Below, piece after piece: positions 39,352-48,978 of a stretch of DNA of 64,000 bases (positions are counted from its first letter, which is position 1; every line of letters starts with the position of its first letter). Source of the DNA: Ancalomicrobiaceae bacterium S20. GTDB taxonomy: Bacteria > Pseudomonadota > Alphaproteobacteria > Rhizobiales > Ancalomicrobiaceae. Below the pieces are notes generated by a model. It was not told the DNA's origin. It worked only from the letters and a program-made list of their open reading frames with translations, and did not search any database. The stretch spans positions 496,001 to 560,000 of the forward strand of contig CP158568.1 of the NCBI GenBank assembly GCA_040269895.1, in the 5' to 3' direction. A program made the translations under genes and the position numbers.

Positions 39352-39559
39352 GGCGCGGCTCGTGGTATGGCGGCGCCGCCAATCGTGTCGGCAGGATCAG
39401 CGCCGGGCTCGGGGGCCGGTCAAGGGCTTTGGGCAACGCATGCGAGCCGTTTCGGTTCGCGTGCCCGCGAAGCTCGCTTCGGACTTGCCCGGACCGGGTC
39501 CAGACGGCAGGTTTGCCGTCACAAGCCGATCAATGAGAACAACGAAGGGGGACGCCGCC

Positions 39560-40408
39560 GTGATCATCGACACGCACCTGCATCTGATCGATCTGGAGCG
39601 GCACAGCTACCCGTGGCTCGCCGACGTCCCGGCACTCAATCGCGACTATTCCTATGAGCTCTACGAGCGCGAGGCGCGGCGGGTCGGCATCGGGGCGGCG
39701 CTGCACATGGAGGTCGACGTCGCCGAGGCCGAGATCGAAGCCGAGACCGAGACCGTGCGGCGGATCTCGCGCTTCCCGCAGTCGCTGGTCCTCGGCGCGA
39801 TCAGCGCCTGCCGGCCGGAGAGCGAGGCATTTCCGGCCTTCCTCGATCGGCAGCGCGCCAATCCTGTGGTGAAGGGGTTCCGGCGCGTGCTGCACGTGAT
39901 GCCGGACGACCTCTCGGAGAGCGCGAGGTTCCGCGACAACATCCGTCGGCTCGGCGGCACCGGCCTGCCGTTCGATCTCTGCGTGCTGCCGCACCAGATC
40001 CCGAGGGCGATCGCGCTCTGCGACCTCGCGCCGGATGTCCAGTTCGTGCTCGACCATTGCGGCGTGCCGGCGGTCAAGGACCGCGAGACGCACCCCTGGG
40101 CCGCGCACGTCACGGAAATCGCCAAGCGTCCCAATGTGGTGGTGAAGATCTCCGGCGTGGTCGCCTATGCCGAGCCGGCGACCTGGACCGTCGCGGACCT
40201 GCGTCCCTATGTCGAACACGCGATCGGCGCCTTCGGCTGGGACCGGGTCGTCTGGGGCAGCGACTGGCCGGTGGTGACCCTCGGCGGAACGCTGTCGACC
40301 TGGGTCGCGGCCACGCATGCGTTGGTCGCCGGGTGCTCGGTCGAGGAAAAGGACAAGCTCCTCGCCGGCAATGCCCGGCGCGTCTGGCGCCTCCCAGCTA
40401 TGTCCTAG
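39560..40408 (+). CDS. Amidohydrolase family protein (lactonase type)
   Basis: A 282-aa TIM-barrel hydrolase of the amidohydrolase 2 group. DTHLHL near the N-terminus supplies the metal-type histidines, LDHCGVP the central His, and WGSDWPVV the C-terminal Asp. The pattern resembles L-rhamnono-, fucono- or 2-pyrone-4,6-dicarboxylate lactonases; the exact substrate is unknown. The GTG at 39560 is chosen for the AAGGGGG just upstream; an ATG at 39533 would add 9 residues. It lies 79 bp before the glucose dehydrogenase gene, with no terminator seen, so a sugar-oxidation link is possible. Confidence 0.85.
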   Translation: MIIDTHLHLIDLERHSYPWLADVPALNRDYSYELYEREARRVGIGAALHMEVDVAEAEIEAETETVRRISRFPQSLVLGAISACRPESEAFPAFLDRQRANPVVKGFRRVLHVMPDDLSESARFRDNIRRLGGTGLPFDLCVLPHQIPRAIALCDLAPDVQFVLDHCGVPAVKDRETHPWAAHVTEIAKRPNVVVKISGVVAYAEPATWTVADLRPYVEHAIGAFGWDRVVWGSDWPVVTLGGTLSTWVAATHALVAGCSVEEKDKLLAGNARRVWRLPAMS

Positions 40409-40487
40409 GCATAGAACACGGACGCGTAACTTTTCCGGCGCTGGGGCGTTCATCGGGCACCCCAATCCCGAAACGCGAGATATCCCC

Positions 40488-42905
40488 ATGCGTTACTTGT
40501 CAGGTTCGCGTGTGGTCCTCTGGATCACCGCGATCGTCGTCGCCGTCATCGGCGCCGGCCTCGCTTTCTTCGGAGGGCGGCTCGTCGCCCTCGGCGGCTC
40601 CTGGTACTACCTCGCGGCCGGCATCGGCTTCCTCGTCACGGCGGCGCTGCTGATGCTGCGGCGGCGAGAGGCGCTGTGGGTCTATGCGCTGGTCGTGCTC
40701 GGCACGCTGGCCTGGGCCTATGCCGAGATCGGCCTCGCCTGGTGGCCGCTCGCGGCGCGCGGCGACGTCGTGTTCCTGGTCGGGCTCTGGCTCCTGGTGC
40801 CGTGGGTGCGCAATGCGCTGGTGCATTCGCCCGATGCGCCGCGGCCGCGCGCTCTCGGGATGGCCGGCCTGCCGCTCGCGGTGGCGCTGGTCGCGGCCGG
40901 GGCGGTCGGTATCGTCGCCATGTCGCGCGACCTGACCGACCGGTTCGGCACGCTCGCCTCGGCCGCCAACGCGGCCGCGCCGCCGGCGAACCACGGCGGC
41001 GTGCCGGATGGCGAATGGCACGCCTACGGTCGCTCGGATTATGGCGACCGCTATTCGCCGCTCGCGGAGATCACGCCGCAGAACGTCGCCAATCTGAAGG
41101 TCGCCTGGACCTACAACACCGGCGACCTGCCGCGCTCCGGCGATCCGAAGGAGACCACCTTCGAGCTGACCCCGCTTGCGGTCGGGAACAAGGTGTTCAT
41201 CTGCACGCCGCATTCGATCGCGGTTGCGCTCGACGCCGAGACCGGCAAGGAGGTCTGGCGCTACGATCCGAAGATCCAGGTCTCGCCCGATCTCCAGCAC
41301 ATGACCTGCCGTGGCGTATCTTACCATGCCGCGCCGGCCGATGCGCCGCCGCCGAACGGCGAGTGCCCCAGCCGCATCCTGCTGCCGACGGCCGATGCGC
41401 GGCTGATCGCGCTCGACGCCGAGACCGGCAAGCCCTGCGCAGGCTTCGGCGACAACGGCACGGTCAACCTGTGGACCGGCATGCCGCAGTACCAGCCGGG
41501 CTTCTATTATTCGACGTCGCCGCCGGTGACGACGCGCAATCTCGTCATCATCGCCGGCAACGTCTCCGACAACGTGTCGACCCATGAGCCGTCCGGCGTG
41601 ATCCGCGGCTACGACATCAACACCGGCCGGCTGGTCTGGAATTTCGATCCCGCCAACCCGGACGATACGACGCCGATCGGAGAGGGCAAGACCTACGCCC
41701 ACAACTCGCCGAACAGCTGGAGCATCTCGGCCGCCGACGAGCAGCTCGGGCTGATCTACCTGCCGATGGGCAATGCGACGCCCGACCAGTGGGGCGCCGA
41801 CCGGCGGCCGACCGACGAGCGGTTCTCGAGCGCCATCCTGGCACTGGAGATCGCCACCGGTCGGCTGCGCTGGGTCTACCAGACCGTCCATCACGATCTC
41901 TGGGACATGGATATCGGCGCGCAGCCGAGCCTGGTCGATCTCAGTGTCCAAGGCCGGCCGGTGCCGGCGTTGATCGCGCCGACCAAGCGCGGCGACCTGT
42001 TCGTGCTCGACCGGCGGACCGGCGAGCCGATCGTGCCGGCACCGGAAAAGCCGGTGCCGCAAGGGGCGGTGACCGGCGACCGCACGGCGCCGACGCAGCC
42101 GTTCTCGGCGTTGACGCTGGCGCCGGAAGGGCGGCTCACCGGGGCGGACATGTGGGGCGCCACCATGTTCGACCAGCTCGCCTGCCGGCTGGAGTTCCGG
42201 TCGCTGCGCTATGACGGCATCTTCACGCCGCCTTCGCTGCAGGGCTCGCTGATCTATCCCGGCAATTTCGGCGTCATCGACTGGGGCGGCATCGCGGTCG
42301 ATCCGGTGCGCAAGATCGCCTTCGCCAATCCGAGCTACTTCGCCTTCTATTCGCGGCTGATCCCGCGCGGGCCGGGCGGCAATGCCGAGGGGCAGCCGGA
42401 GAGCCATCAGAGCCCGTCCGGCGGCTCGGACATGAAGAAGGCCGACGAGAGCGGTGCCAACCCCAATCACGGCGCGCCCTATGCCGTCGACATGGGGCCG
42501 CTCGTCTCGCCGCTCGGTCTGCCGTGCCAGGCGCCGCCGTGGGGCTACATCGCCGGCATCGATCTCCAGACGATGAAGGTCGTCTACAAGATCAAGAACG
42601 GCACCGTCCGCGACGTCGCGCCCGTGCCGCTGCCGTTCAGGATGGGCGTGCCGAGCCTCGGCGGTCCGATCGTGACCGCGGGCGGCGTGGCGTTCCTGAC
42701 CTCGACGCTCGACTACTATGTCCGCGCTTATGACGTCGCGAACGGCAAGGTGCTGTGGCAGGACCGCCTGCCGGCCGGCGGACAGGCGACGCCGATGAGC
42801 TATCGCTCGCCGTCGGGCAAGCAGACGCTCTTGGTCATGGCGGGCGGCCACGGCTCGCTCGGCACCAAGCAGGGCGACGCGATCATCGCCTATCGGCTGC
42901 CGTGA
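40488..42905 (+). CDS. gcd: Membrane-bound PQQ-dependent dehydrogenase, glucose/quinate/shikimate family
   Basis: An 805-aa quinoprotein. The N-terminus has about five membrane helices (residues 10-145), and the rest is the periplasmic eight-bladed propeller that binds PQQ, with repeated tryptophan-docking motifs such as LDAETGKEVWRYD and YDINTGRLVWNFD. AWTYNTGD near residue 205 and YQTVHHDLWDMD are also typical. It oxidises glucose or a similar polyol/acid in the periplasm and passes electrons to ubiquinone. The length matches E. coli Gcd. No PQQ-synthesis genes are in the window. Confidence 0.93.
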   Translation: MRYLSGSRVVLWITAIVVAVIGAGLAFFGGRLVALGGSWYYLAAGIGFLVTAALLMLRRREALWVYALVVLGTLAWAYAEIGLAWWPLAARGDVVFLVGLWLLVPWVRNALVHSPDAPRPRALGMAGLPLAVALVAAGAVGIVAMSRDLTDRFGTLASAANAAAPPANHGGVPDGEWHAYGRSDYGDRYSPLAEITPQNVANLKVAWTYNTGDLPRSGDPKETTFELTPLAVGNKVFICTPHSIAVALDAETGKEVWRYDPKIQVSPDLQHMTCRGVSYHAAPADAPPPNGECPSRILLPTADARLIALDAETGKPCAGFGDNGTVNLWTGMPQYQPGFYYSTSPPVTTRNLVIIAGNVSDNVSTHEPSGVIRGYDINTGRLVWNFDPANPDDTTPIGEGKTYAHNSPNSWSISAADEQLGLIYLPMGNATPDQWGADRRPTDERFSSAILALEIATGRLRWVYQTVHHDLWDMDIGAQPSLVDLSVQGRPVPALIAPTKRGDLFVLDRRTGEPIVPAPEKPVPQGAVTGDRTAPTQPFSALTLAPEGRLTGADMWGATMFDQLACRLEFRSLRYDGIFTPPSLQGSLIYPGNFGVIDWGGIAVDPVRKIAFANPSYFAFYSRLIPRGPGGNAEGQPESHQSPSGGSDMKKADESGANPNHGAPYAVDMGPLVSPLGLPCQAPPWGYIAGIDLQTMKVVYKIKNGTVRDVAPVPLPFRMGVPSLGGPIVTAGGVAFLTSTLDYYVRAYDVANGKVLWQDRLPAGGQATPMSYRSPSGKQTLLVMAGGHGSLGTKQGDAIIAYRLP

Positions 42906-42928
42906 GGCGACAAAGCCGACGCGCAGGG

Positions 42929-42955
42929 AGGCCGGGCATCGTGCTCGGCCTTTTT
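42929..42955 (+). terminator. Intrinsic terminator after gcd
   Basis: AGGCCGGGCA pairs with TGCTCGGCCT (one G-T pair) around a short loop, followed by TTTTT, 24 bases after the stop. Confidence 0.9.
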
Positions 42956-42968
42956 GCGTCGGTCGGCT

Positions 42969-44027
42969 TCAGCCGCGGGCGGCGAGCGCGGCGGCGAGGC
43001 GGTCCCACACGACGGCATCGCCTGGCAGGCCGAAGCGCAGCCAGTCCGGCCGGGCCGGGAACGGGCGCACCAGGATGCCGCGATGCGCCAGACGCTCGAA
43101 GAGCGAGGTCGCGTCCGCCGTGCGGGCGAGCACGAACAGCGGCGTGCCGCCGACGATCGCGAGCCCAGCGCCGGTGAGCAGAGCCTCGAGCCGGGCCCGG
43201 TCGGCCTCGAGCCGGCGTGTGGCGGCGTCGAGCCAGACCCGATCGGCGAGCGCACGGCCGCCGAGGGTGATCGCCGGCCCGGAGACCGCCCAGGGCCCGA
43301 ACAGCGCACGGGTCCGCGCCGCGCGCACAGGGTCCGCGACCAGGAAGCCGAGGCGCAGGCCGGCGAGACCGTAGGCCTTGCCGAAGGAGCGCAGCACCAG
43401 CGTGCCGGCGGCGACGGCCGGATCGGCCATGAACGGCTCGATGCCGGCGTCCGGCGGCAGCACGTCGGCGAAGGCCTGATCGACGATCAGGCTGCCGCCG
43501 CGCGCGCCCATTTCGACCGCCAGCATCGCCAGCCGCTCGGGCGCGACGTGTCGACCGTCGGGATTGTTCGGGTTCACCACGATGGCAATATCGGCCGCGC
43601 TCAACGCCTCCAGCGTTTCGACCACGTCGACCTGCGCGCCGGCGCGGCGCCAGACATGGGCGTGTTCCTGATAGGTGAAGCCGAGAATGTGAACGCGCGG
43701 TGCCGGGGAGGACGTCGGCACGAGGCGCGGCAGGTGCTCGATCAGCGCCTGTGTGCCGGGCGTGGCGGCGACCATGGCGGCATCGTCGACGCCATAGGCG
43801 CCGGCGGCGATGTGCTCGAGCGCGGCGACGGCGGCGGCTTCGGGCAACCGCGTCCAGGCGTCGGACGGGATGTCGTCGACCGGGTAGGGCACCGGGTTGA
43901 TGCCGGTCGAGAGGTCGATCCACGGTTCGGGCGCGCCGGGGAACCTGTCGCGCGCGACGGCGAGGCCGCCGCCGTGATACACCGGCGCGCCGTCCGTCGT
44001 CACCGAATGAGCCGCTGCGCCGTCCAT
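42969..44027 (-). CDS. cobC: L-threonine-O-3-phosphate decarboxylase
   Basis: A 352-aa PLP-dependent class I/II aminotransferase-like enzyme. It makes (R)-1-amino-2-propanol phosphate for the nucleotide loop of cobalamin. HGG near residue 18 and LSTGINPVPYP are CobC hallmarks; the PLP lysine is in RSFGKAYGLAGLRLGF. The start codon at 44027 overlaps the cobD start on the other strand, so a GTG at 44003 is an alternative start. It is divergent from cobD, and the two enzymes act at the same assembly step. Confidence 0.93.
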   Translation of the reverse strand: MDGAAAHSVTTDGAPVYHGGGLAVARDRFPGAPEPWIDLSTGINPVPYPVDDIPSDAWTRLPEAAAVAALEHIAAGAYGVDDAAMVAATPGTQALIEHLPRLVPTSSPAPRVHILGFTYQEHAHVWRRAGAQVDVVETLEALSAADIAIVVNPNNPDGRHVAPERLAMLAVEMGARGGSLIVDQAFADVLPPDAGIEPFMADPAVAAGTLVLRSFGKAYGLAGLRLGFLVADPVRAARTRALFGPWAVSGPAITLGGRALADRVWLDAATRRLEADRARLEALLTGAGLAIVGGTPLFVLARTADATSLFERLAHRGILVRPFPARPDWLRFGLPGDAVVWDRLAAALAARG

Positions 44028-45021
44028 GCCCGCCGATCCGTCACTGCTTCTGGTTCCCGCCGCACTCGCCGTCGAGGCGGCGGTCGGCTATCCGGCGCCT
44101 CTCTACCGCGTCATCGGCCATCCCGTCACCTGGATCGGCGCCCTGATCGCGCGTCTCGACCGTCGCCTCAACCGCGAGACCGACGGTTTCTTCCGCCGCC
44201 GCGCCCTCGGCGTGGTGGCGCTCGCGGTCGTGCTCGCGGTGACGGGGCTCGTCGCCTGGGCGCTCGAAGCTCTGATCGGCGCCTTCGTCGGCGGCTGGGC
44301 CGGGCTCGGCATTCTCGCCGTGCTGGCGGCCAGCCTGCCGGCGCAACGCAGCCTGCACGACCATGTCCGCGCCGTCGCCGACGGGCTCGACCAAGGGCTC
44401 GTTGAGGGCCGTCTCGCGGTGTCGATGATCGTCGGTCGCAATCCCGATTCGCTCGACGAAGCCGGCGTGGCGCGTGCCGCGATCGAGAGCCTGGCGGAGA
44501 ATTTCTCCGACGGCGTGGTCGCGCCGGTGTTCTGGATGATGGTCGGCGGCCTGCCGGGCGCGGCGCTCTACAAGGCGGCCAATACGGCCGACAGCATGAT
44601 CGGCCATCGCACGCCGCGCCACGAGGCGTTCGGATGGGCGTCGGCACGGTTCGACGATCTCGTCAACCTGCCGGCCTCGCGGTTGTCGGCGCTGCTGCTC
44701 GTCGCCGCCGCCAAGACGCTGGAGCCGGGCGCGCGGCCGGGCGAGGCATGGGCCGCGGTCTGGCGCGACGCCGGCAAGCATCGCTCGCCCAATGCCGGCT
44801 GGCCCGAGGCGGCCATGGCAGGGGCGCTCGGGTTGAGGCTCGCCGGACCGCGCGTCTACGGCACGACGCGGGTCGACGACGCCTATATGGGCGACGGCCG
44901 CGCGGAGGCGACGGCGAAGGATGTTCGCCGTGCGCTCGAGCTTTATCGTGCCGCGCTGGCCTTGCAGTTCTGCATCGCGCTCGGCATTGCGCTCGTCGCC
45001 GGCGTGATCGCGGCGAGCTGA
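44026..45021 (+). CDS. cobD: Adenosylcobinamide-phosphate synthase (CobD/CbiB)
   Basis: A 331-aa membrane protein that joins aminopropanol (phosphate) to adenosylcobyric acid. Several hydrophobic helices are seen, with the conserved segments GHPVTWIGALIARLD near residue 31, ESLAENFSDGVVAPVFW and KAANTADSMIGHRTPRHEAFGWASAR. The ATG at 44026 shares bases with the cobC start on the other strand and has no clear ribosome-binding site, so its translation may be weak or leaderless. The family length is normal. Confidence 0.93.
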   Translation: MPADPSLLLVPAALAVEAAVGYPAPLYRVIGHPVTWIGALIARLDRRLNRETDGFFRRRALGVVALAVVLAVTGLVAWALEALIGAFVGGWAGLGILAVLAASLPAQRSLHDHVRAVADGLDQGLVEGRLAVSMIVGRNPDSLDEAGVARAAIESLAENFSDGVVAPVFWMMVGGLPGAALYKAANTADSMIGHRTPRHEAFGWASARFDDLVNLPASRLSALLLVAAAKTLEPGARPGEAWAAVWRDAGKHRSPNAGWPEAAMAGALGLRLAGPRVYGTTRVDDAYMGDGRAEATAKDVRRALELYRAALALQFCIALGIALVAGVIAAS

Positions 45022-45105
45022 TCGCGTCCAGTAATTCGCCTGCCGGGAACCTCCGTCCGGGGACCGCGTTGTCTCGCTGAAGCAACGCAAGGTATGGAGG
45101 CTGAC

Positions 45106-45183
45106 ATGGGCCGTTCTATTCTGCTCTGGCTGATCGGTGTTCCGATCCCGGTCATCATTCTGCTTTGGCTGTTCTGGCATTGA
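45106..45183 (+). CDS. 25-aa single-helix membrane peptide
   Basis: ATG at 45106 follows GGAGG by 7 bases and the frame runs 25 codons to TGA, encoding MGRSILLWLIGVPI... ending LLWLFWH. A proline pair (V-P-I-P) interrupts one continuous hydrophobic helix. A strong terminator (45215-45243) lies 32 bases after the stop, so the region has the full layout of a one-gene transcript. I recall very similar tiny proteins in other alphaproteobacteria, but no function. It is likely inner-membrane. Confidence 0.8.
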   Translation: MGRSILLWLIGVPIPVIILLWLFWH

Positions 45184-45214
45184 TCCCGAGCACAACGCGA
45201 CGACGATTTGAACA

Positions 45215-45243
45215 GGGCGGCCGGACCATCGGCCGCCCTTTTT
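45215..45243 (+). terminator. Intrinsic terminator after the 25-aa gene
   Basis: GGGCGGCCG and CGGCCGCCC form a 9-bp stem with a GACCAT loop, followed by TTTTT. Confidence 0.92.
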
Positions 45244-45334
45244 CGTGCGGCCCGCTTGCTGAAGGGAACCCGCGCGCGTCGATGCCGTTCGAATGAACGG
45301 CCGGCCGCGGACCAGACCGGCAGGAGAGTGACCC

Positions 45335-46279
45335 ATGGCCGAGAAGTTCCGCACGTTCTGGAAGGGGTTCCTGCGCTTGTCGCTGGTGACGATCCCGGTC
45401 CGGCTCGTCACCGCGACGCGGTCCGATACCGCGATCCATTTCCACCAGATCGACAAGCAGAGCCGCCAGCGCATCCGCTACAAGAAGGTCGCCGAGGGCG
45501 GCGACAAGGCGGTCGACAAGGACGACATCGTCTATGGCTACGAGGTCGAGCCGGGCAATTACGTCCTGCTCGAGCCGGACGAGCTCGATGCGGTGAAGAT
45601 CGAGACGCGGCACACGATCGAGCTGACGCAGTTCGTCGAGGCCTGCGAGATCGACCCACTCTATTTCGAGAAGCCCTACTATCTGCTGCCGGACGGCGAG
45701 GTCGCGGAGGAGGGCTACCGGGTCATCCATGACGCGCTGAAGAGCGCGCGCAAGGTCGGCATCGGCCAGCTGACCTTGCGCGGCAAGGAGAACCTCGTCG
45801 CGCTCAACCCGGCCGGCGCCGGGCTGCTGCTCGAGACGCTGCGCTACGAGGAGGAGATCAAGGCCGCCGACGAGGTGTTCGCCGACATCGGCCATGGCAA
45901 CCTGCGCTCCGACCTCGTCGAGATGGCGACCGACCTGATCGCGCGCAAATCGGCGCCCTTCGATCCCGACCGGTTCCAGAACCATTATGCTGCCGCGCTG
46001 CGCCAGCTCGTCGACGACAAGATCAAGACCGGCCACGCGGTCGCGGTCGGCGAGAATGAGACCGAGCGGCCGGGCACCGTGGTCGACTTCATGGAAGCCT
46101 TGAAGCGCTCCGTGGCGCAGGCGGGCGGCGATCCGGCCGCGGCGGCATCGAAGGCCGAGGGCGGGACGAAGGCGAAGAAGGCCGCCGGTACGAGTGGCCG
46201 CAAGCGCACGTCGCCCAAGCGCGCCGAGCCCGTGAAAGTGCCCGAGCCGGCCGCGCGCAAGCCTCGGAAGGCCGGCTGA
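45335..46279 (+). CDS. ku: Non-homologous end-joining protein Ku
   Basis: A 314-aa bacterial Ku, which encircles broken DNA ends as a homodimer and recruits LigD. The N-terminus FWKGFLRLSLVTIPVRLV is characteristic, the central beta-barrel ring follows, and the C-terminal 60 residues are Lys/Ala/Pro-rich, a known DNA-binding extension. AGGAGA lies just upstream of the ATG. Its stop overlaps the ligD start (TGATG at 46277-46281), so the two are translationally coupled. Confidence 0.96.
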   Translation: MAEKFRTFWKGFLRLSLVTIPVRLVTATRSDTAIHFHQIDKQSRQRIRYKKVAEGGDKAVDKDDIVYGYEVEPGNYVLLEPDELDAVKIETRHTIELTQFVEACEIDPLYFEKPYYLLPDGEVAEEGYRVIHDALKSARKVGIGQLTLRGKENLVALNPAGAGLLLETLRYEEEIKAADEVFADIGHGNLRSDLVEMATDLIARKSAPFDPDRFQNHYAAALRQLVDDKIKTGHAVAVGENETERPGTVVDFMEALKRSVAQAGGDPAAAASKAEGGTKAKKAAGTSGRKRTSPKRAEPVKVPEPAARKPRKAG

Positions 46280-48932
46280 TGGCCCGCGCGGCAATCAAAG
46301 CGCCCGCCGCTCCGGCCGAGAAGTTGGCGCGCTATCGCGACAAGCGGGATTTTTCGAAGACCGCGGAGCCCGCGGCCGCCGCGCCGGCGGGGCGGCGGGC
46401 GGCGCCCCGAGCTTCGTCGTGCAGCATCATTGGGCGCGGCGGGATCATTTCGATTTCCGGCTCGAACTCGACGGCGTGCTCGTCTCCTTCGCCGTTACCA
46501 AGGGGCCGAGCCTCGATCCACGCGTGCGCCGGCTGGCGGTGCGGACCGAGGATCACCCGCTCGCCTATGCCGACTTCGAGGGCACGATCCCGAAGGGCGA
46601 GTATGGCGGCGGTACGGTGATGCTGTGGGACCGCGGCACCTGGGCGGCGCTCGATGCAGATCCGGCGGCGGCGCTGGCAGCGGGTGAATTGAAGTTCGAG
46701 CTGTTCGGCGAACGCATGCAGGGGCGTTGGGTGCTCGTGCGCATGAACGTCGAGAAGGGCCGCGAGAACTGGTTGCTGATCAAGGAGAAGGACGCGTTCG
46801 CCGATCCGGCGCGCGACCTCGTGACCGCGTTCGAGACCTCGGTCGCGAGCGGCCGCGGTCGCGCCGAGATCGAAGCGGGCGGCGCGGTCTGGCACTCCGA
46901 CCGCAGCCTCGCGAAGGGCGAGCAGCCGCTCGAAGGGCGCTTGCCGACGCATGCGGCCTCGGCGCGGCTGCCGGACTTCGTGGCCCCGATGCTGTGCGAC
47001 ACGCGCAAGACGGCGCCGGAGGGGGATAGCTGGATCCACGAGATCAAGTACGACGGCTACCGGATCCAGGCGACGGTCGACGGCGCGGCCGTCCGGCTCT
47101 TCTCGCGCGAAGGGCTCGACTGGACCGCGCGCTTCGCGAGCGTCGTCGAGGCGCTGTCCCGGCTCGGCCTCGAATGCACGCTGATCGACGGCGAGGCGGT
47201 GGTGTTCGACGCCAAGGGCCTGTCGGATTTCCCGGCGCTGGTCGACGCGCTCGATCGGGTCGGTGCCACGATCGCCTATGTCGCCTTCGATCTGCTGGTC
47301 GACCGCGGCGAGAGCATCGCCGCGCTGCCGCTCGTCGAGCGCAAGGCGCGGCTGGTCGAGCGGCTCGCATCGGCCGCCGGCGCGGTGATCCGCGTCGCGG
47401 CCCATGTGGTCGGCAACGGGCCGGCGGTGTTCGATCAGGCGATCGCCGGCGGCGCCGAGGGCATCGTCTCCAAGAAGGCCGATGCGCCGTATCGCTCGGG
47501 TCGCGGCACGGCCTGGGCCAAGATCAAGACCGCGCGGCGCGAGGATGTCGTGGTCGTCGGCTGGCAGCCGTCGACGAAGCGCGAATTTCGGTCGTTGCTG
47601 GCGGCGGTCGAGGAGGCGGATGGCGGGCTGCGGTATGTCGGCCGCGTCGGTTCCGGCTTCGATGCGGGCGAGCTGAAGCGCACGCGCGAGCGGCTGGAGC
47701 CGATCCGCCGCGAGCGTCCGCCGGCGATGGCGGCGTCCGAGCTGCTGCCGAAGGGCGCGATCTACGTCGATCCGGTCTATCGTGCCGAGATCGAAGCGGC
47801 CGGCTGGACCGGCGATCACCAGATCCGCCAGGGCCGCTTTCTCGGTTGGCGCGAGGATCGGTCGCCGCGACCGGTCGCGAGCGCGAAGGAGGGCCGGTCC
47901 ATGGCCGAAGACGGCGAGCGCGCGGGCAGCCGAGACGAGGACAAGCCGGCGCCGAAGAAGCGGGCACAGCCGAAGCGGGCCGGAGGCGCCGCATCGGCGT
48001 CTCGTTTGGCCGGCGCGGCCCCGATGCGAAAGAGCGGCGGCGCGCCGGACGCGGCCGCTCTGCTCGCCAGGATCACCCATGGCGATCGCGTCGTGTTTCC
48101 CGAGGTCGGCGTCACCAAGCGCCAGGTGGCGGAGCATTATCTGGCGGTCGCCGACCGGATCCTGCCGCATCTCGACGGTCGGCCGGTCAGTTTCGTGCGC
48201 GCGCCGGAAGGCCTCGGCGCCGAGACCTTCTTCCAGCGCCATCTGCTGCCCGGCATGAAGAAGGGTTTTGGCCGCATTCCCGATCCCGAGGGCCGCCACG
48301 GCGACTATCTGACGGTGCTGGGGCCTGAAGGGCTGGTTACGGCGGCGCAGTTCGGCGTCATCGAATTTCACGGCTGGGGCGCGCGGCAGGCCGACCTCGA
48401 TCGGCCGGACCGTATGGTGTTCGACTTCGATCCGGACGAGGGTCTCGGCTTCGATGCCGTGCGGGCTGCGGCGCGCGAGCTCCGCGCCGCGCTGGAGGCG
48501 GTCGGTCTCGTCGGCTTCGCCATGGTCAGCGGCGGCAAGGGCCTGCATGTCGTGGTGCCGCTCGACGGGACGCAGACCTGGGACGACGTCGGCGACTTCT
48601 CGGCCGGGCTCGCCCGCGGCCTCGCCCGCGCCGACCCCGGCCGCTACGTGGCGGTCGCCAGCAAGGCCAAACGCAAGGGCCGGATCTATGTCGACTGGCT
48701 GCGCAACCGGAAGAGCGCGACCGCGATCGTGCCCTGGTCGCTGCGCGCGCGGTCGCGGGCCTCGGTCGCGGTGCCGATCACCTGGGACGAGGTCGACACC
48801 GTGCCGGCCGCGGACGCGTTCGACATTCGGGCCGTGATCGATCGGGCAGATCCTTGGGAGGGGTTCTTTTCGCTCCGGCAACGGATCGATTCCGCCGCGC
48901 TCGACTTTCTGAAGCGGTCCTACCGGCGCTGA
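46279..48932 (+). CDS. ligD: DNA ligase D (three-domain NHEJ enzyme), apparent frameshift near the start
   Basis: The native start (ATG 46279, coupled to ku) reads the LigD N-terminus KLARYRDKRDFSKTAEP, but the matching continuation, SFVVQHHWARRDHFDF, is in another frame; the shift lies in the GC-repetitive tract at about 46375-46410. Adding one base would give an 884-aa protein. As sequenced, an internal GTG at 46419 could start an 837-aa product. Domains in order: 3'-phosphoesterase (His/Asp residues in DHFDFRLEL and DHPLAYADFEG all kept), ATP-dependent ligase (EIKYDGYRIQ, nucleotidyl Lys), an acidic/basic linker, and the polymerase/primase (MVFDFDPDEGL, metal Asp pair). It repairs double-strand breaks with Ku. 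Confidence 0.9.
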
Positions 48933-48978
48933 TCGATATCCCGTTGTTGCGCCCGTCCGTCCCGAGGAGATCTCCAGC

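Noticed and set aside
44000-44060. Cobalamin riboswitch for cobC or cobD
   Set aside because: The start codons overlap, leaving no leader, and no B12-box-like sequence was seen nearby.
46375-46419. Programmed frameshifting in ligD
   Set aside because: No standard slippery heptamer or stimulating structure is evident, and LigD is not known to use it. A one-base loss or sequencing error is simpler.
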